From Proteus columbae (GTDB lineage: Bacteria > Pseudomonadota > Gammaproteobacteria > Enterobacterales > Enterobacteriaceae): 64,000 bases of DNA. The position numbers and the translations under genes are program-made. Below, one piece after another: positions 52,902 through 63,522 of the stretch. The notes beneath the pieces were generated by a model. The model was not told the DNA's origin. It did no database searches and saw only the letters and a program-made list of their open reading frames with translations. Where the stretch lies: the NCBI RefSeq assembly GCF_002777965.1, contig NZ_NGVR01000020.1, forward strand, positions 62,001 to 126,000. Direction: 5' to 3'. The first letter of the stretch is position 1. Each line of letters starts with the position of its first letter.

Positions 52902-54277
52902 TCAAAGCACTCCTTTAATGCGTTCACGATATCTTCCATCGCGGAGCTTCGTGAACCTTTTACTAAAACTGAAACAACATCATGCTGCTGTAATAATGGA
53001 ATTAATTGGGCAAGTAAGTCGGCTTTAAAGGCAAAATGCTCACCACCTTTATTTTCATCACTAATAAAATGGCTGTGATGTCCTACGGTAAATACGCTAT
53101 CGATACCTACATCGTGTGCAAAACGACCAACATCGCGATGACATTTTTCTGAATCTTTACCTAATTCAGCCATATCCCCCGCAACAAAAATTTTATATCC
53201 CGGTAATTGAGAGAGCACTTGCAAACCCGCAATCATCGAGCCATCGTTCGCATTGTAAGTGTCATCTAGCACCATTTTTCCTGAAGTTAATTCAACAGGG
53301 TACAATCTTCCCGGTACCGCTTTTAATGTCGATAAACCAAGGCGAATATCTTCAAGCGTCGCTCCAGCAGATAGCGCAAGCGCGCTTGCCGCTAACGCAT
53401 TCGCAATATTATGACGACCCGGTAATGGAAGAGTGACTTCCACACAACCTTCTGGTGTGTGTAAGGTGAAGTTTGTGATGAATTGCTTAACTACGATCTC
53501 GGTAGGATAAAAATCGGCATTGCGTTGTGCAGATAAAGAGAACGACCATTGTGTTTGGCGAGCATTTAAATGATGTTGCCAAAGAGGTAAGTCATTACTA
53601 TCAAGATTAATAATGGCTGTACCTTGTTCTTTTAAATGGGTAAAGATTTCACCTTTTGCCTGAGCAATACCTTCCAGTGAACCGAAACCTTCAATGTGTG
53701 CAGAAAAGAGGTTATTTACCAATGCACTATCCGGTTTTACCATATTCACGGTATAGGCGATCTCACCGATATGATTTGCGCCTAATTCGATAACTGCAAA
53801 ACGGTGTTCAGGCGTTAAACGAAAAAGCGTTAAAGGTACGCCAATATCGTTATTTAAATTACCATGGGTATATAAGGTTTCACCACAGTGACGCAAAATA
53901 GAAGCTGTCATCTCTTTAACGGAAGTTTTTCCAGAAGAGCCTGTCAGCGCAACAATCTTGGCATGGCTTAGCGAACGAATATGTGCTGCAATTTCACCCA
54001 TTGCTAGATGGGTATCTTTCACAATGATTTGTGGACAATCGACATCGATTTCACGATTAACTAAAACTGCAACAGCTCCCTTTTCTTTTACATCAGCAAT
54101 AAAATCATGCGCATCAAAACGCTCACCAGCTAATGCAATAAACAGGCAATCTTCATCAATTTTACGGCTATCTGTTGAAATCGATTTAATGATAAGTTGA
54201 TCCGCTTGGCTTTGAGCAATATGGCTCAATGTGCCTTTGCTAATTTGTGCAATATTTCCTAAAGACAGAGGGATCAC
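52895..54277 (-). CDS. murF: UDP-N-acetylmuramoyl-tripeptide--D-alanyl-D-alanine ligase
   Basis: Attaches the D-Ala-D-Ala dipeptide to the UDP-MurNAc-tripeptide. It has 460 residues (E. coli 452). Seen: ATP loop [13 protein letters not shown], the [13 protein letters not shown] and [11 protein letters not shown] segments, and [11 protein letters not shown]. It needs D-Ala-D-Ala made by a Ddl enzyme, which is not in this cluster. It overlaps murE by 4 bp and mraY by 7 bp. Confidence 0.98.
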   Translation of the reverse strand: MIPLSLGNIAQISKGTLSHIAQSQADQLIIKSISTDSRKIDEDCLFIALAGERFDAHDFIADVKEKGAVAVLVNREIDVDCPQIIVKDTHLAMGEIAAHIRSLSHAKIVALTGSSGKTSVKEMTASILRHCGETLYTHGNLNNDIGVPLTLFRLTPEHRFAVIELGANHIGEIAYTVNMVKPDSALVNNLFSAHIEGFGSLEGIAQAKGEIFTHLKEQGTAIINLDSNDLPLWQHHLNARQTQWSFSLSAQRNADFYPTEIVVKQFITNFTLHTPEGCVEVTLPLPGRHNIANALAASALALSAGATLEDIRLGLSTLKAVPGRLYPVELTSGKMVLDDTYNANDGSMIAGLQVLSQLPGYKIFVAGDMAELGKDSEKCHRDVGRFAHDVGIDSVFTVGHHSHFISDENKGGEHFAFKADLLAQLIPLLQQHDVVSVLVKGSRSSAMEDIVNALKECFEC

Positions 54278-55761
54278 GCTATCACCCCCAATAACCGAGC
54301 AACAGTTAATCTGTCTGAATAATCAAGACGACGCGAGCCAACCAACTGATAGTCTTCATGCCCTTTACCTGCGACTAAAATCATATCATTGGTATCTGCT
54401 TGCATAATCACGTTAGTAACTGCTTCAGCGCGACCTTCAATAGCAATCGCACGACCAGGATCCATTAAACCCGAAAGAATATCTTGGATAATCGCTTGAG
54501 GCTCTTCACTACGAGGGTTGTCATCGGTGATAACAACTTTATCAGCCAGCTCTTCTGCGACTGCTCCCATTAGTGGGCGCTTACCTTTGTCTCTATCTCC
54601 ACCACAACCAAATACACACCACAGTTTACCTGTGCAGTGTAAACGAGCAGCTTGAAGTGCTTTTTCTAACGCATCAGGAGTATGAGCATAATCAACAATA
54701 ACTGTAGGGCGATTATCCGCACTAAAGACTTCCATGCGACCACAAACAGGTGTGAGTGCAGATGAAGCATTAATCACGGCATTTAATGGGTATCCTAATG
54801 CCAATAATGTGGCTAAAGCACATAAAAGATTACTAACATTAAAAGCGCCCATAAGTGGGCTTTCAATTTCACCATCACCCCAGCTAGAACTAAAGTGAAT
54901 GGTTGCTCCCGCATCATGATAATTAATTCGGGTTGTTTTAACAAAACGGCCTTGCCAATTTTGTGGCAATTTATTTTCCATTGTCACAGCAACAGCGTCA
55001 GGTAAACAAGATAACCATTTTTGACCGACAGCATCATCCGCATTGATGATTTTTTCACCACTAGAATGAGTGGAAAACAGTAACCATTTTGCTTCTTCGT
55101 AGTTAGCCATATCACCATGGTAATCAAGATGATCACGGCTTAAATTCGTAAATACACTCGCCACAAAAGGCAATGCACTCACTCGACCTTGAACTAAACC
55201 ATGAGAAGAAACTTCCATAGCTGTTAATGTCGCGCCTTGATTTAATAATTGCTGTAACTCTAATTGAATATCAACCGCAGATCCTGTGGTGTTCATCGCA
55301 GGAACAACATGACCTAAAAGTCCGTTACCTACTGTTCCCATCACAGCACTGTTTTCACCTAAACCTTGTGCCCACTGTGCTAACAATTGTGTTGTTGTCG
55401 TTTTTCCGTTAGTCCCAGTAACACCAATCAGTTTCAGCTTTTCCGCAGGTTGATGATAAAAATGTCCCGCTAATTTTGATAACTCTGCATTAAGATTATC
55501 AATATAAATCACTGGAATGCCGTGACTTTCACGAATTTCACCATGCGTTGCAACATCTTGTGCTTCCGCTAATACCGCCGAAACACCTTGAGCAATAGCT
55601 TGAGGAATATAGCGTCTGCCATCAGTTTCATGACCTTTAATAGCGATAAAAAGATCACCGCTCGCCGCTTTTCGGCTGTCGAGTGTCATGTCTTTGAGCG
55701 TCAATGACGGTGCTTGTATCCTGAGTGCCCCTAATAGGTCACTTAAGTTAGGATCGGCCAC
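54274..55761 (-). CDS. murE: UDP-MurNAc-tripeptide synthetase (meso-diaminopimelate-adding)
   Basis: Adds meso-diaminopimelate to UDP-MurNAc-L-Ala-D-Glu. It has 495 residues. Seen: ATP loop [14 protein letters not shown], the lysine-carbamylation region and the DNPRSEEP motif that marks specificity for meso-diaminopimelate. It overlaps ftsI by 14 bp and murF by 4 bp. Confidence 0.98.
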   Translation of the reverse strand: MADPNLSDLLGALRIQAPSLTLKDMTLDSRKAASGDLFIAIKGHETDGRRYIPQAIAQGVSAVLAEAQDVATHGEIRESHGIPVIYIDNLNAELSKLAGHFYHQPAEKLKLIGVTGTNGKTTTTQLLAQWAQGLGENSAVMGTVGNGLLGHVVPAMNTTGSAVDIQLELQQLLNQGATLTAMEVSSHGLVQGRVSALPFVASVFTNLSRDHLDYHGDMANYEEAKWLLFSTHSSGEKIINADDAVGQKWLSCLPDAVAVTMENKLPQNWQGRFVKTTRINYHDAGATIHFSSSWGDGEIESPLMGAFNVSNLLCALATLLALGYPLNAVINASSALTPVCGRMEVFSADNRPTVIVDYAHTPDALEKALQAARLHCTGKLWCVFGCGGDRDKGKRPLMGAVAEELADKVVITDDNPRSEEPQAIIQDILSGLMDPGRAIAIEGRAEAVTNVIMQADTNDMILVAGKGHEDYQLVGSRRLDYSDRLTVARLLGVIA

Positions 55762-57544
55762 TTGTATCCTCTTCTTTTTTAATTACAAATTCACTTTTAT
55801 CGTCTGGCGTCAATGCATCAGGTTCTACGTTCATTGTGCGTAAAACTGCACCCATTATTGTGCCAAACACCGGTGCGGATACTGCGCCCCCATAGTACTT
55901 ACCTGCTTTAGGTTCATTGATTATCACAACCAACGCAAAGCGAGGACGACTTGCAGGTGCAACACCCGCCGCATAAGAGATATATTGATTGATATATTTT
56001 CCGTCTGGCCCTACTTTCTTCGCTGTCCCTGTTTTAATCGCAACACGATAACCTTTAATTGCCGCACTCACACCACCACCACCGGGTAATGCAACGCTTT
56101 CCATCATATGTACGACTGTTTTCATCAGAGGTTCTGGGAAAACTCGTGTTCCGGGAACCGGAGGGTCAACTTTCGTAATAGAGAGAGGACGATAAATACC
56201 AAAACTACCAATCGTTGCGTAGACACGCGCTAACTGTAACGGCGTTACCATTAGCCCATATCCAAATGAGAAGGTGGCCCTTTCAAGATCGGACCACCGT
56301 TGTTTTTTTATTGGAAATATGCCACTACTTTCACCAACTAGCCCCAAGTTAGTTGGCTTCCCGAATCCAAATCGTGAATAAACATCCACAAGTTCAGATG
56401 CAGGCATCGCTAACGCCAGTCTTGAAACACCAACGTTACTCGATTTCTGTAATATTCCTGTTATCGACAACTCATGATATAACGCCACATCTTTTATCTG
56501 ATGCCCGCTAATACGATAAGGAACAGTATTAATAACACTATTTTCTTTAATAATATGATTATGAAGTGCACTCATCACAACCATTGGTTTTACGGTAGAG
56601 CCGGGTTCAAAAATATCGGTGATAGCACGATTACGCATCGCATCTTTAGGCGTTCCCGTTAAATTATTTGGGTTGTATGATGGACTGTTAGCCATCGCCA
56701 GCACTTCACCAGTATTTACATCAACTAAAACAGCGGTTCCTGACTCTGCTTTATTCTTAATAACCGCATTGGTTAATTCGCGATAAACCACAGATTGCAA
56801 ACGTTCATCGATACTTAGCATCAGGTTATGAGCTGCTTGGCTATCTGTTTGAGCGATATTCTCGATAACACGGTTAAAACCATCTTTACGAACAACACGC
56901 TCACCGGGAGCCCCTGTCAGCCACTGGTTAAAACTTTTTTCAACACCTTCAATGCCATCACCATCAATATTTGTTACACCAATGATGTGAGCAGTTACTT
57001 CACCTGATGGATAATAGCGTTTTGATTCTTGACGCATATTAATCCCAGTGATTTTTAGTTTACTAATATAATCACTAATTTCAGGATTCACTTGGCGAGC
57101 CAAATAGATAAAACGAGCGGAAGGCGTTGCGACAATTTTTTGCTCGATTTGATTCACTGGCATTTTCAGTGCATCAGCAAGTGCTAACCAACGAGAGTCT
57201 GTCATGTCAGGATTAGCATCTAATACAACTTTAGGATCTGCCCAAATAGCAAAAACAGGCACGCTAACAGCAAGAGGGCGGCCCATTCTATCGCTGATCA
57301 TGCCTCTTGCTGTTGGTACTTTTTGTACCCGTAGAGAACGCATATCCCCTTCACGAATAAGGGGATCGGGATTAATAATTTGTAAATAGGCAACACGGAT
57401 TAATAGCGCGGCTAAAGCGATACCAATACCACCGCAAAGCAACGCAAAACGCCAACTCACAAATCCTGTTTTTTCTTCAGGCTTGCGTAGTTTGGCATTT
57501 GACTTTGTCTTTGCTTTCGCTTTTGCCGAACGTGAAAATTTCAT
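55748..57544 (-). CDS. ftsI: Septal transpeptidase FtsI (penicillin-binding protein 3)
   Basis: Cross-links septal peptidoglycan with FtsW and is a target of beta-lactams such as aztreonam. It has 598 residues (E. coli 588). Seen: a cytoplasmic basic N-terminus, one membrane segment (about 32-52), the pedestal domain, and the transpeptidase domain with active-site Ser316 in GSTVKP, SSN in [12 protein letters not shown] and the KTGTAKK box. The extra length is at the Lys/Ala-rich N-terminus and the charged C-terminus. It overlaps murE by 14 bp. Confidence 0.98.
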   Translation of the reverse strand: MKFSRSAKAKAKTKSNAKLRKPEEKTGFVSWRFALLCGGIGIALAALLIRVAYLQIINPDPLIREGDMRSLRVQKVPTARGMISDRMGRPLAVSVPVFAIWADPKVVLDANPDMTDSRWLALADALKMPVNQIEQKIVATPSARFIYLARQVNPEISDYISKLKITGINMRQESKRYYPSGEVTAHIIGVTNIDGDGIEGVEKSFNQWLTGAPGERVVRKDGFNRVIENIAQTDSQAAHNLMLSIDERLQSVVYRELTNAVIKNKAESGTAVLVDVNTGEVLAMANSPSYNPNNLTGTPKDAMRNRAITDIFEPGSTVKPMVVMSALHNHIIKENSVINTVPYRISGHQIKDVALYHELSITGILQKSSNVGVSRLALAMPASELVDVYSRFGFGKPTNLGLVGESSGIFPIKKQRWSDLERATFSFGYGLMVTPLQLARVYATIGSFGIYRPLSITKVDPPVPGTRVFPEPLMKTVVHMMESVALPGGGGVSAAIKGYRVAIKTGTAKKVGPDGKYINQYISYAAGVAPASRPRFALVVIINEPKAGKYYGGAVSAPVFGTIMGAVLRTMNVEPDALTPDDKSEFVIKKEEDTSGRS

Positions 57545-57555
57545 ACTTGCCTTAA

Positions 57556-57873
57556 TTATTTAGTAACCACGATGTTCTCTTTTGTTGGGTCAACATGGAT
57601 CATCCCCAAACTATCACTTGAAAAACGCTCTACTCGGCTATGGTCAGCCAGCGCGTTTTCTTCAAGAATGAGATTGCGCCATTCGATCTCCAATACGTTT
57701 TTCTCCAGCACTAAACGCTCTTTCTCTGCCGTCAATAAACGTGTCTTATGTGCTGTCGTCACGACATACACCGCAGAAATAATCACAGCAATCAGTAAAA
57801 ATACAGGTAGTTTGCCATGACGCAGTAAATCCTGCCCTATAACTCCCGGTAGTGAGTGTCGTTCAGTAGACAT
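57556..57873 (-). CDS. ftsL: Cell division protein FtsL
   Basis: Small bitopic division protein that forms a complex with FtsB and FtsQ and activates FtsWI. It has 105 residues (E. coli 121). Seen: a cytoplasmic N-terminus, one membrane segment (about 20-40; [20 protein letters not shown]) and a periplasmic coiled coil (about 45-95; [18 protein letters not shown]). Its ATG directly abuts the rsmH stop, and it ends 11 bp before ftsI. Confidence 0.95.
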   Translation of the reverse strand: MSTERHSLPGVIGQDLLRHGKLPVFLLIAVIISAVYVVTTAHKTRLLTAEKERLVLEKNVLEIEWRNLILEENALADHSRVERFSSDSLGMIHVDPTKENIVVTK

Positions 57874-58821
57874 TTATTCCTCAATACGTTGTGCTACACG
57901 CAATACAGAGCTTCGTGCCCGTGGATTTTCTTCAACTTCTACGCCTGTCGGTTTCATCTTGTGAATACTCGATAAGCGAGCACTTCCTAACTCTTTTATC
58001 TGCGCTTGTGTGAGAGGAATACCAGCAGGAACAACAGGTCCCTTACTCTCATCTCGAATAAAACGCTTCACCAATCGGTCTTCCAACGAATGGAAACTAA
58101 TTACTGACAAACGTCCTTCAGGCGCTAAAACAGAAACCGCACCTTTTAATGCTTTTTCAATTTCATCTAATTCGCTATTAATATAGATGCGAATTGCCTG
58201 AAAACTGCGTGTTGCTGGGTGTTTATGCCGCTCTTTTACTGGGCTTGCATCGCTAATTAAATCAGCCAATTGCTTGGTTCGAGTCAAAGGCTCTTCTGTT
58301 TTGTTACGTGCAACAATGGCACGAGCAATACGCTTAGCAAAACGTTCTTCACCAAAGGTTTTCAATACCCATGTGATGTCGTCTTCTGCTGCTGTCATCA
58401 GCCATTGTGCAGCTGATTGCCCTGACGTTGGGTCCATACGCATATCAAGAGGCCCATCACGCATAAAAGAAAAGCCACGTTCAGGATCATCAAGTTGAGG
58501 AGAAGAGACTCCTAGATCCAGTAATACGCCGTCAATTTTTCCCGCTAAACCAAGCTCATTAACATACTGTTCAATATTTGAAAATGGCCCATGAACAATA
58601 GAAAATCGAGCATCATCAATTTCATTAGCAACTGCTATGGCTTGTGGATCTCTGTCTATCGCAATCAAGCGACCTTGTTCACCCAATTGCGATAAAATTA
58701 GACGAGAGTGCCCCCCGCGACCAAATGTTCCGTCAATATAGATACCTGAAGGTTTAATATTCAGGCCATTCACTGCTTCATCCAGTAATACACTGGTATG
58801 GCTAAAATTATTCGTTGTCAT
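57874..58821 (-). CDS. rsmH: 16S rRNA m4C1402 methyltransferase RsmH (MraW)
   Basis: Methylates N4 of cytosine 1402 in 16S rRNA. It has 315 residues (E. coli 313). Seen: the SAM-binding [32 protein letters not shown], and the C-terminal [14 protein letters not shown]. It lies 3 bp after mraZ in the same operon. Confidence 0.97.
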   Translation of the reverse strand: MTTNNFSHTSVLLDEAVNGLNIKPSGIYIDGTFGRGGHSRLILSQLGEQGRLIAIDRDPQAIAVANEIDDARFSIVHGPFSNIEQYVNELGLAGKIDGVLLDLGVSSPQLDDPERGFSFMRDGPLDMRMDPTSGQSAAQWLMTAAEDDITWVLKTFGEERFAKRIARAIVARNKTEEPLTRTKQLADLISDASPVKERHKHPATRSFQAIRIYINSELDEIEKALKGAVSVLAPEGRLSVISFHSLEDRLVKRFIRDESKGPVVPAGIPLTQAQIKELGSARLSSIHKMKPTGVEVEENPRARSSVLRVAQRIEE

Positions 58822-58824
58822 TAT

Positions 58825-59289
58825 TTAAAGTGATAAATCCAATAGTCGTGTCGATAACGGTTCCTGTGAGGTTTGCTCGGCTACAATGTCTTTTTCGATC
58901 TGTTTGTACCAGACCTGTTCATCCCACAATTCAAATTTATTGAATTGACCGACTAACATGACCTCTTTTGTTAGCCCCGCATGCTGTCTTAGCGTGCTAG
59001 CTAACAAAAGACGTCCTGCGCTATCCATTTGGCATTCGCTGGCGTGACCTAATAACAAACGTTGCACTCGACGTTCCGCTGGATTCATAGAGGACAAAGC
59101 CGCTAATTTTAACTCAATCTTTTCCCATTCTGGAAGGGTATAAAGCAATAAACACGGCTGATTGAGATCAATGGTACAAACCATTTGACCTTCAGAAATC
59201 TCACTCAGCGTTGTTCGATAACGGGAAGGAACTGTTATTCGCCCTTTGCTGTCAAGATTAACGAGTGTTGCTCCACGAAACATCCTCAT
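58825..59289 (-). CDS. mraZ: Transcriptional regulator MraZ
   Basis: First gene of the dcw operon; represses its own promoter in E. coli by binding GTGG repeats. It has 154 residues and two SpoVT/AbrB-like domains (about 5-50 and 80-125), each starting around a DSKGRITVP or DSAGRLLL segment. The repeated operator lies 24-47 bp upstream of the start. The ATG at 59289 has a ribosome site (GGGGG, with TGAGG near the start). Confidence 0.97.
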   Translation of the reverse strand: MRMFRGATLVNLDSKGRITVPSRYRTTLSEISEGQMVCTIDLNQPCLLLYTLPEWEKIELKLAALSSMNPAERRVQRLLLGHASECQMDSAGRLLLASTLRQHAGLTKEVMLVGQFNKFELWDEQVWYKQIEKDIVAEQTSQEPLSTRLLDLSL

Positions 59290-59310
59290 TACCCCCAGCT
59301 TTGTAATTTA

Positions 59311-59340
59311 CACCACATTATCCCACAAATCCCCACAAAT
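59311..59340 (-). promoter_or_regulatory. MraZ operator (three GTGG boxes)
   Basis: On the minus strand the sequence reads GTGGGGATTT, GTGGGATAAT, GTGGTGTAAA: three GTGG boxes (plus-strand CCAC at 59313-59316, 59323-59326 and 59333-59336) spaced exactly 10 bp apart, one helical turn each. This is the established MraZ recognition pattern. Confidence 0.92.
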
Positions 59341-59342
59341 AG

Positions 59343-59372
59343 AGTTTACGGATGGTATGAAAACGTTGTCAA
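59343..59372 (-). promoter_or_regulatory. mraZ promoter
   Basis: A perfect -35, TTGACA (plus-strand TGTCAA, 59367-59372), and a -10, TAAACT (plus-strand AGTTTA, 59343-59348), are 18 bp apart. The expected start of transcription falls among the MraZ boxes. Confidence 0.75.
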
Positions 59373-59896
59373 GCCAGATATAGGAAGCTTTATTTATATT
59401 TACAGTAAATCGATAAGCACACCGAAATGTTTAAATTATCGACAAAAAGAAAAAGACAAAATTAACCCTATGATTAATAGAGATTATTTTTCAAATTCTA
59501 TTTTTAATCTCGAAAAGTAATTATTTATAGCGATTACAAGGAAGAAAACCAGATAAAGAAATCATAATAAGTAAATTATGATTTTTATTATAAAAAACTA
59601 ATTTATTGCAGTTCATTTACCTTTGGCCAGCATAATAATTTGAGGTTTCTTTTATATAAATAAAAATAGCAAGACGAAAAAAAATAATTCAATATCATGA
59701 AGATAGTTATTTATTTTTTTCTTCAGTTTCCCAAAATAAAATTAATTACTCATTAAATTTAAGCAATATCATTTATGGGTATGTTAAAAATTAATCTACT
59801 AACTTAGCAAAATGCGAGAAATAGTAAAAAAAGTCTTAAGATTAATCTCAAATTTAATATTCTCTAAGCAATTCGACATTCTTAAATCAAATAAAA
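59373..59896. other. AT-rich gap between mraZ promoter and cra
   Basis: About 520 bp beyond the promoter. Very AT-rich, with short frames only; a longer open frame (59185-59520, plus) mostly lies over mraZ and its promoter and is not credible. I see no gene here. Confidence 0.5.
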
Positions 59897-59928
59897 CATC
59901 CCCGTTTTAATTTAATAAAACAGGGATG
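59897..59928 (-). terminator. Terminator after cra
   Basis: CATCCCCGTTTTA and TAAAACAGGGATG pair over 13 positions with one mismatch around a 6-nt loop. The minus-strand product continues TTTATTT. Confidence 0.8.
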
Positions 59929-59966
59929 AGTATAAATGCAGATAATTACCAGCAGAGTGACATCAA

Positions 59967-60974
59967 TTAACGTGCACGTCCCAAACTGCCTCGACGACAT
60001 AAATCACGACGAATACGTGTAATTCCTGCTTGTGGTTTTTGTTCTTCTTCAAGACTCGCAAGAACAAGTTCTAACACACGTTCTGCAATATCACGATGTC
60101 GTTGAGCGACAGATAAAACAGGACATTCAAGGAAATCCAATAACTCATGATCACCAAAAGTCGCAATAACCAATTGTGTTGGTAAACGACCACTGCGTTG
60201 TAACGTCACATCCATAACCCCTTGTAATAAAGCAAAAGAGGTAGTGAATAACGCATCAGGCATTGGATTGTTATTTAACCATTCAGAAAAAGCAGCCGCA
60301 GCAGCTTCTCGTTCATAGCTATTTGCATATAGGTAGGTCACTTCTCTAGGATCATCTTTCCATACATTACGAAAACCTTGTTCACGTAAAAAACTCACAG
60401 AGAGTTCAGGAAGTGCGCCTAAATAGAGTACAGATTGCGAAGGGAATGCTTTTAATTCTGTTGCCAGCATTTTGGCGTCTTCTAAGTCATCGCCAACAAC
60501 ACTGATAAAATGTTCACTTTCTAACGCTCGGTCTAACGCAATAATCGGTAATGAGCGATTTGCCCAACGCTGATAGAAAGGATGCTCTGGTGGCAATGCT
60601 GTTGAAACAATAATGGCATCAACTTGACGTTGCAGTAAGTGCTCAACACAACGAATTTCGTTGTCTGGTTGGTCTTCTGAACAGGCAATCAGTAATTGAT
60701 AACCGCGTTGACGCGCTTGTCGTTCAAGGTAATTTGCGATCCTGGTATAACTGGTATTTTCCAAATCAGGAATAACCAAACCAATAGAACGCGTACGACC
60801 AGCACGTAATCCCGCGGCAACAGCGTTCGGGTGGTAATTATGCTCTCTGACCACCGCCATCACTTTTTCAACAGTCTTGTCACTTACACGGTACTGTTTC
60901 GCTTTACCATTAATGACATAACTTGCTGTTGTTCGTGAAACACCAGCCAAGCGGGCGATTTCATCCAGTTTCAC
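59967..60974 (-). CDS. cra: Catabolite repressor/activator Cra (FruR)
   Basis: LacI-family regulator that senses fructose phosphates and balances glycolysis against gluconeogenesis. It has 335 residues (E. coli 334). Seen: the N-terminal helix-turn-helix and hinge (1-60; [20 protein letters not shown]), nearly identical to E. coli, and the periplasmic-binding-type core with [20 protein letters not shown]. In E. coli it precedes mraZ in the same order, with ilvIH on its other side. Here an acyl-CoA ligase occupies that side. Confidence 0.97.
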   Translation of the reverse strand: MKLDEIARLAGVSRTTASYVINGKAKQYRVSDKTVEKVMAVVREHNYHPNAVAAGLRAGRTRSIGLVIPDLENTSYTRIANYLERQARQRGYQLLIACSEDQPDNEIRCVEHLLQRQVDAIIVSTALPPEHPFYQRWANRSLPIIALDRALESEHFISVVGDDLEDAKMLATELKAFPSQSVLYLGALPELSVSFLREQGFRNVWKDDPREVTYLYANSYEREAAAAAFSEWLNNNPMPDALFTTSFALLQGVMDVTLQRSGRLPTQLVIATFGDHELLDFLECPVLSVAQRHRDIAERVLELVLASLEEEQKPQAGITRIRRDLCRRGSLGRAR

Positions 60975-61160
60975 ATTAGCCTCTTTTAATTATTAAATGT
61001 GTTATTTATTACATATTGCTATGAATTTCAGTCATCATGCTGATCTGAGTTTGTATTTTAACACAATTTACTGATAAAACCGTATGCGTCAACGTTTCCG
61101 TTTATGTCTTTTATCAATTATTTCAATCATCGTTATCTATCAATAAGTAATTTCAAAAGA

Positions 61161-61185
61161 AAAAAGCACCATTTAGGTGCTTTTT
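61161..61185 (-). terminator. Terminator after the acyl-CoA ligase gene
   Basis: Perfect 10-bp stem AAAAAGCACC/GGTGCTTTTT with a 5-nt loop, 13 bp past the ligase stop, with a T-run on both strands. Confidence 0.9.
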
Positions 61186-61197
61186 CATCAATTAAAA

Positions 61198-63003
61198 TTA
61201 ATCTTGATACATTAATTCGATTTCATTTCGATAACGTTCAAAAATAATTTTGCGGCGAAGTTTCAATGTTGGTGTTAATTCACCAGACTCCATTGAAAAG
61301 CCTTCTGCAAGAAGCGTAAAGCGCTTAACTTGATGAAAACTTGCAAAGTTTTTTTGCATTTCACGTAAACGTTCATCAAATAGCTCTTTAATTTTAGTAT
61401 GGCGTAATAATTCCATACGATCTTGATATTTTAAATTTAATGCACGCGCATGTTCTTCTAATGCATCAAAACAAGGCACAATAAGTGCAGAAACAAATTT
61501 ACGTGTATCTGCGATCACCGCAATATGCTCAATAAAGCGGTCTTGCCCTAATGTTCCCTCGATCATTTGTGGCGCAATGTATTTGCCATTTGACGTTTTC
61601 ATTAAATCTTTTAAACGTTCCGTGATAAATAACATGCCATCACTATCAAGTGCGCCAGCGTCTCCGGTGCGCAACCATCCATCTTCTGTAAAGGCAGCCG
61701 CCGTATCTTCAGGCTTATTGAAATATCCTTTCATGACAATGCTGCCACGTACTTGGATTTCGTTTTCTGCGCCAATACGCACTTCGACACCCGGCAATGG
61801 GGTACCAATAGAACCTAATTTATATTTGTTCTCTTCCCAGCATGAAACTGTGGCACAGGTTTCTGTCATACCATAGCCATATTTAATATTAATACCGGCT
61901 GCCAAGAAGAAGCGGATCACAGCATCATCTAAACGAGCACCTGCCGCTGGTAAAAAGCGAACTCGCCCACCTAAAATTTGACGCACTGGATTTAACACTT
62001 TTTTATCTGCAAAGCGATAACATAAGCGGGAAATAAAGCCCTGTTGACGCTGATTCAGTTGTGCTTCACGCTGTTTTTCACCCTGCTTTATTGCCCATTT
62101 AAAGATAAATTGACGAAACATTGAAGCTTGAGACACTTTATCTTGAATAGCGCTATACACTTTTTCATAAAAGCGAGGAACGGCACACATCACAGTAGGT
62201 TTAACCGCACTCATTGCCTCTCTGACCGCATGAGTGTCTGTTAAATACACGTTAACCGCACCTGTGTGCATCACATAGAAGCTCCACGCGCGTTCAAAAA
62301 CGTGAGAAAGAGGTAAGAAACAGAGAGAAACATCTTTATCAGATAATGAGAGACGCTCATCATGTAGATAAAGTTGTGATGCCAAACTTGTATAGTCAAG
62401 CATAACGCCTTTAGGTTCACCTGTGGTTCCTGATGTATAAATCAGAGTAAACAGATCATCTAAATTGCATTCATTAATACGCTGTTTTAACACATCATCA
62501 TGCTGAAATTGTAGCTGGTTAATTAAATTTTTCAGATAGCATGAAGGTATATTTTCGTTTAACACAACATCGGAGCTAAACACAATGATATGTTCAAGCT
62601 GAGGGCATAATGCTAATAATTCAGAAACAATATCGTATTGCTTTTGGTCGCCAACAAAAAGAATACGAATATTCGCATCATTTAAAATGTAAGCGGCTTG
62701 TTCAACACTACTTGTTGCATAAAGAGGAACAGTTACTGCACGTAGCTGCAAAGAAGCAATATCAGCTAAAGACCAATCAATAGTATTTTGAGAAAAGATC
62801 CCAATGTTTTCTTGAACATCCACACCCATTTCTAACAATGCATTTGAGAGCGCGCGTGTTTTCTTTTCAACCAACTCCCATGACATTTCGATATTGCGCT
62901 TAGCATCCCACTGACGATAAGCAATTTTATTCCCGCTGTGCAAAAATTGCATCTGCAATCTTCTAATTATATGATAATCATGAAGATTATTATTAGTTAT
63001 CAT
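61198..63003 (-). CDS. AMP-forming long-chain fatty acid--CoA ligase
   Basis: A 601-residue member of the ANL superfamily, expected to activate fatty acids as acyl-AMP and then acyl-CoA. Seen: the AMP-binding loop YTSGTTGEPKG (about 190-200), the FACS-type GYGMTETCATVS, the TGDAGALDSDG segment with the ribose-binding Asp, and the hinge region ERLKDLMKTSNGKYIAP. The long form with ITERLKDLMKTSNGKYIAPQ is typical for the long-chain (FAA/FadD15-like) branch, unlike the shorter E. coli FadD. It sits where E. coli has ilvIH between cra and leuO. It has its own terminator and a 520-bp upstream gap, and is monocistronic. Substrate length cannot be read from the sequence. Confidence 0.88.
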   Translation of the reverse strand: MITNNNLHDYHIIRRLQMQFLHSGNKIAYRQWDAKRNIEMSWELVEKKTRALSNALLEMGVDVQENIGIFSQNTIDWSLADIASLQLRAVTVPLYATSSVEQAAYILNDANIRILFVGDQKQYDIVSELLALCPQLEHIIVFSSDVVLNENIPSCYLKNLINQLQFQHDDVLKQRINECNLDDLFTLIYTSGTTGEPKGVMLDYTSLASQLYLHDERLSLSDKDVSLCFLPLSHVFERAWSFYVMHTGAVNVYLTDTHAVREAMSAVKPTVMCAVPRFYEKVYSAIQDKVSQASMFRQFIFKWAIKQGEKQREAQLNQRQQGFISRLCYRFADKKVLNPVRQILGGRVRFLPAAGARLDDAVIRFFLAAGINIKYGYGMTETCATVSCWEENKYKLGSIGTPLPGVEVRIGAENEIQVRGSIVMKGYFNKPEDTAAAFTEDGWLRTGDAGALDSDGMLFITERLKDLMKTSNGKYIAPQMIEGTLGQDRFIEHIAVIADTRKFVSALIVPCFDALEEHARALNLKYQDRMELLRHTKIKELFDERLREMQKNFASFHQVKRFTLLAEGFSMESGELTPTLKLRRKIIFERYRNEIELMYQD

Positions 63004-63522
63004 AATTTTCCTGCTATTTATGGAAAAGCGACCGTGTTATGAAACCGAAATGGAGAAAATGTCTCCCTTACAATTTCAGCTTACACCTGTTCGCTGACTC
63101 GAATAAAAGTCTAAGTGATCCGCCAAAATAAAGGAATTCAATTTTACATAAATTTGTAAAATTGTGAGTTATGAAAAGTTTTGTCAAAAAAGGCTATCTC
63201 ATCACTGTGAGAAAACTAAATATTATGATCTTATTTTTTATGGAAAGCAGAAAAGAAAAGCTGATAAATAACAAGAGGTAATTGTCATAACTTAATCAAT
63301 GACAATATAAAGGGGGGAATATTATTGAAAAAAAATAGGTTTAATGCCATATAATACGAATAAGAGTCATTATTACAAAGAAAGGGCAAAAATAGTGACA
63401 GCAATCCAATTTAGTTTACCTAACTGCATAAACGCCATTTTGGTCATTAGCCGAATAGCTAACGTTATCTGCCACTATTTCTGCATAATTAGTAATAGAT
63501 ACTAATTATGAGTAAAAACACT
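63004..63522. other. Gap between the acyl-CoA ligase and leuO
   Basis: About 520 bp, AT-rich, without a gene. It must hold the ligase promoter and the end of the leuO transcript. It contains a perfect 11-bp inverted repeat (listed separately) and a plus-strand TATAAT (63345-63350) that could belong to a promoter, although no plus-strand gene follows. Confidence 0.5.
63484..63510. repeat. Perfect 11-bp inverted repeat downstream of leuO
   Basis: CATAATTAGTA (63484-63494) and TACTAATTATG (63500-63510) are exact reverse complements with a 5-nt loop, 13 bp past the leuO stop. The stem is AT-rich and lacks a T-run, so it is a weak terminator at best. It could instead be a protein-binding palindrome. 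Confidence 0.75.

Noticed and set aside
59185-59520. A 111-codon plus-strand frame across the mraZ promoter
   Set aside because: It starts antisense in mraZ and crosses the promoter and MraZ boxes; no family likeness.
63345-63510. A small RNA on the plus strand between the TATAAT and the palindrome past leuO
   Set aside because: The -35 is poor, with 19 bp spacing, and the palindrome lacks a T-run, so neither end of a transcript is supported.
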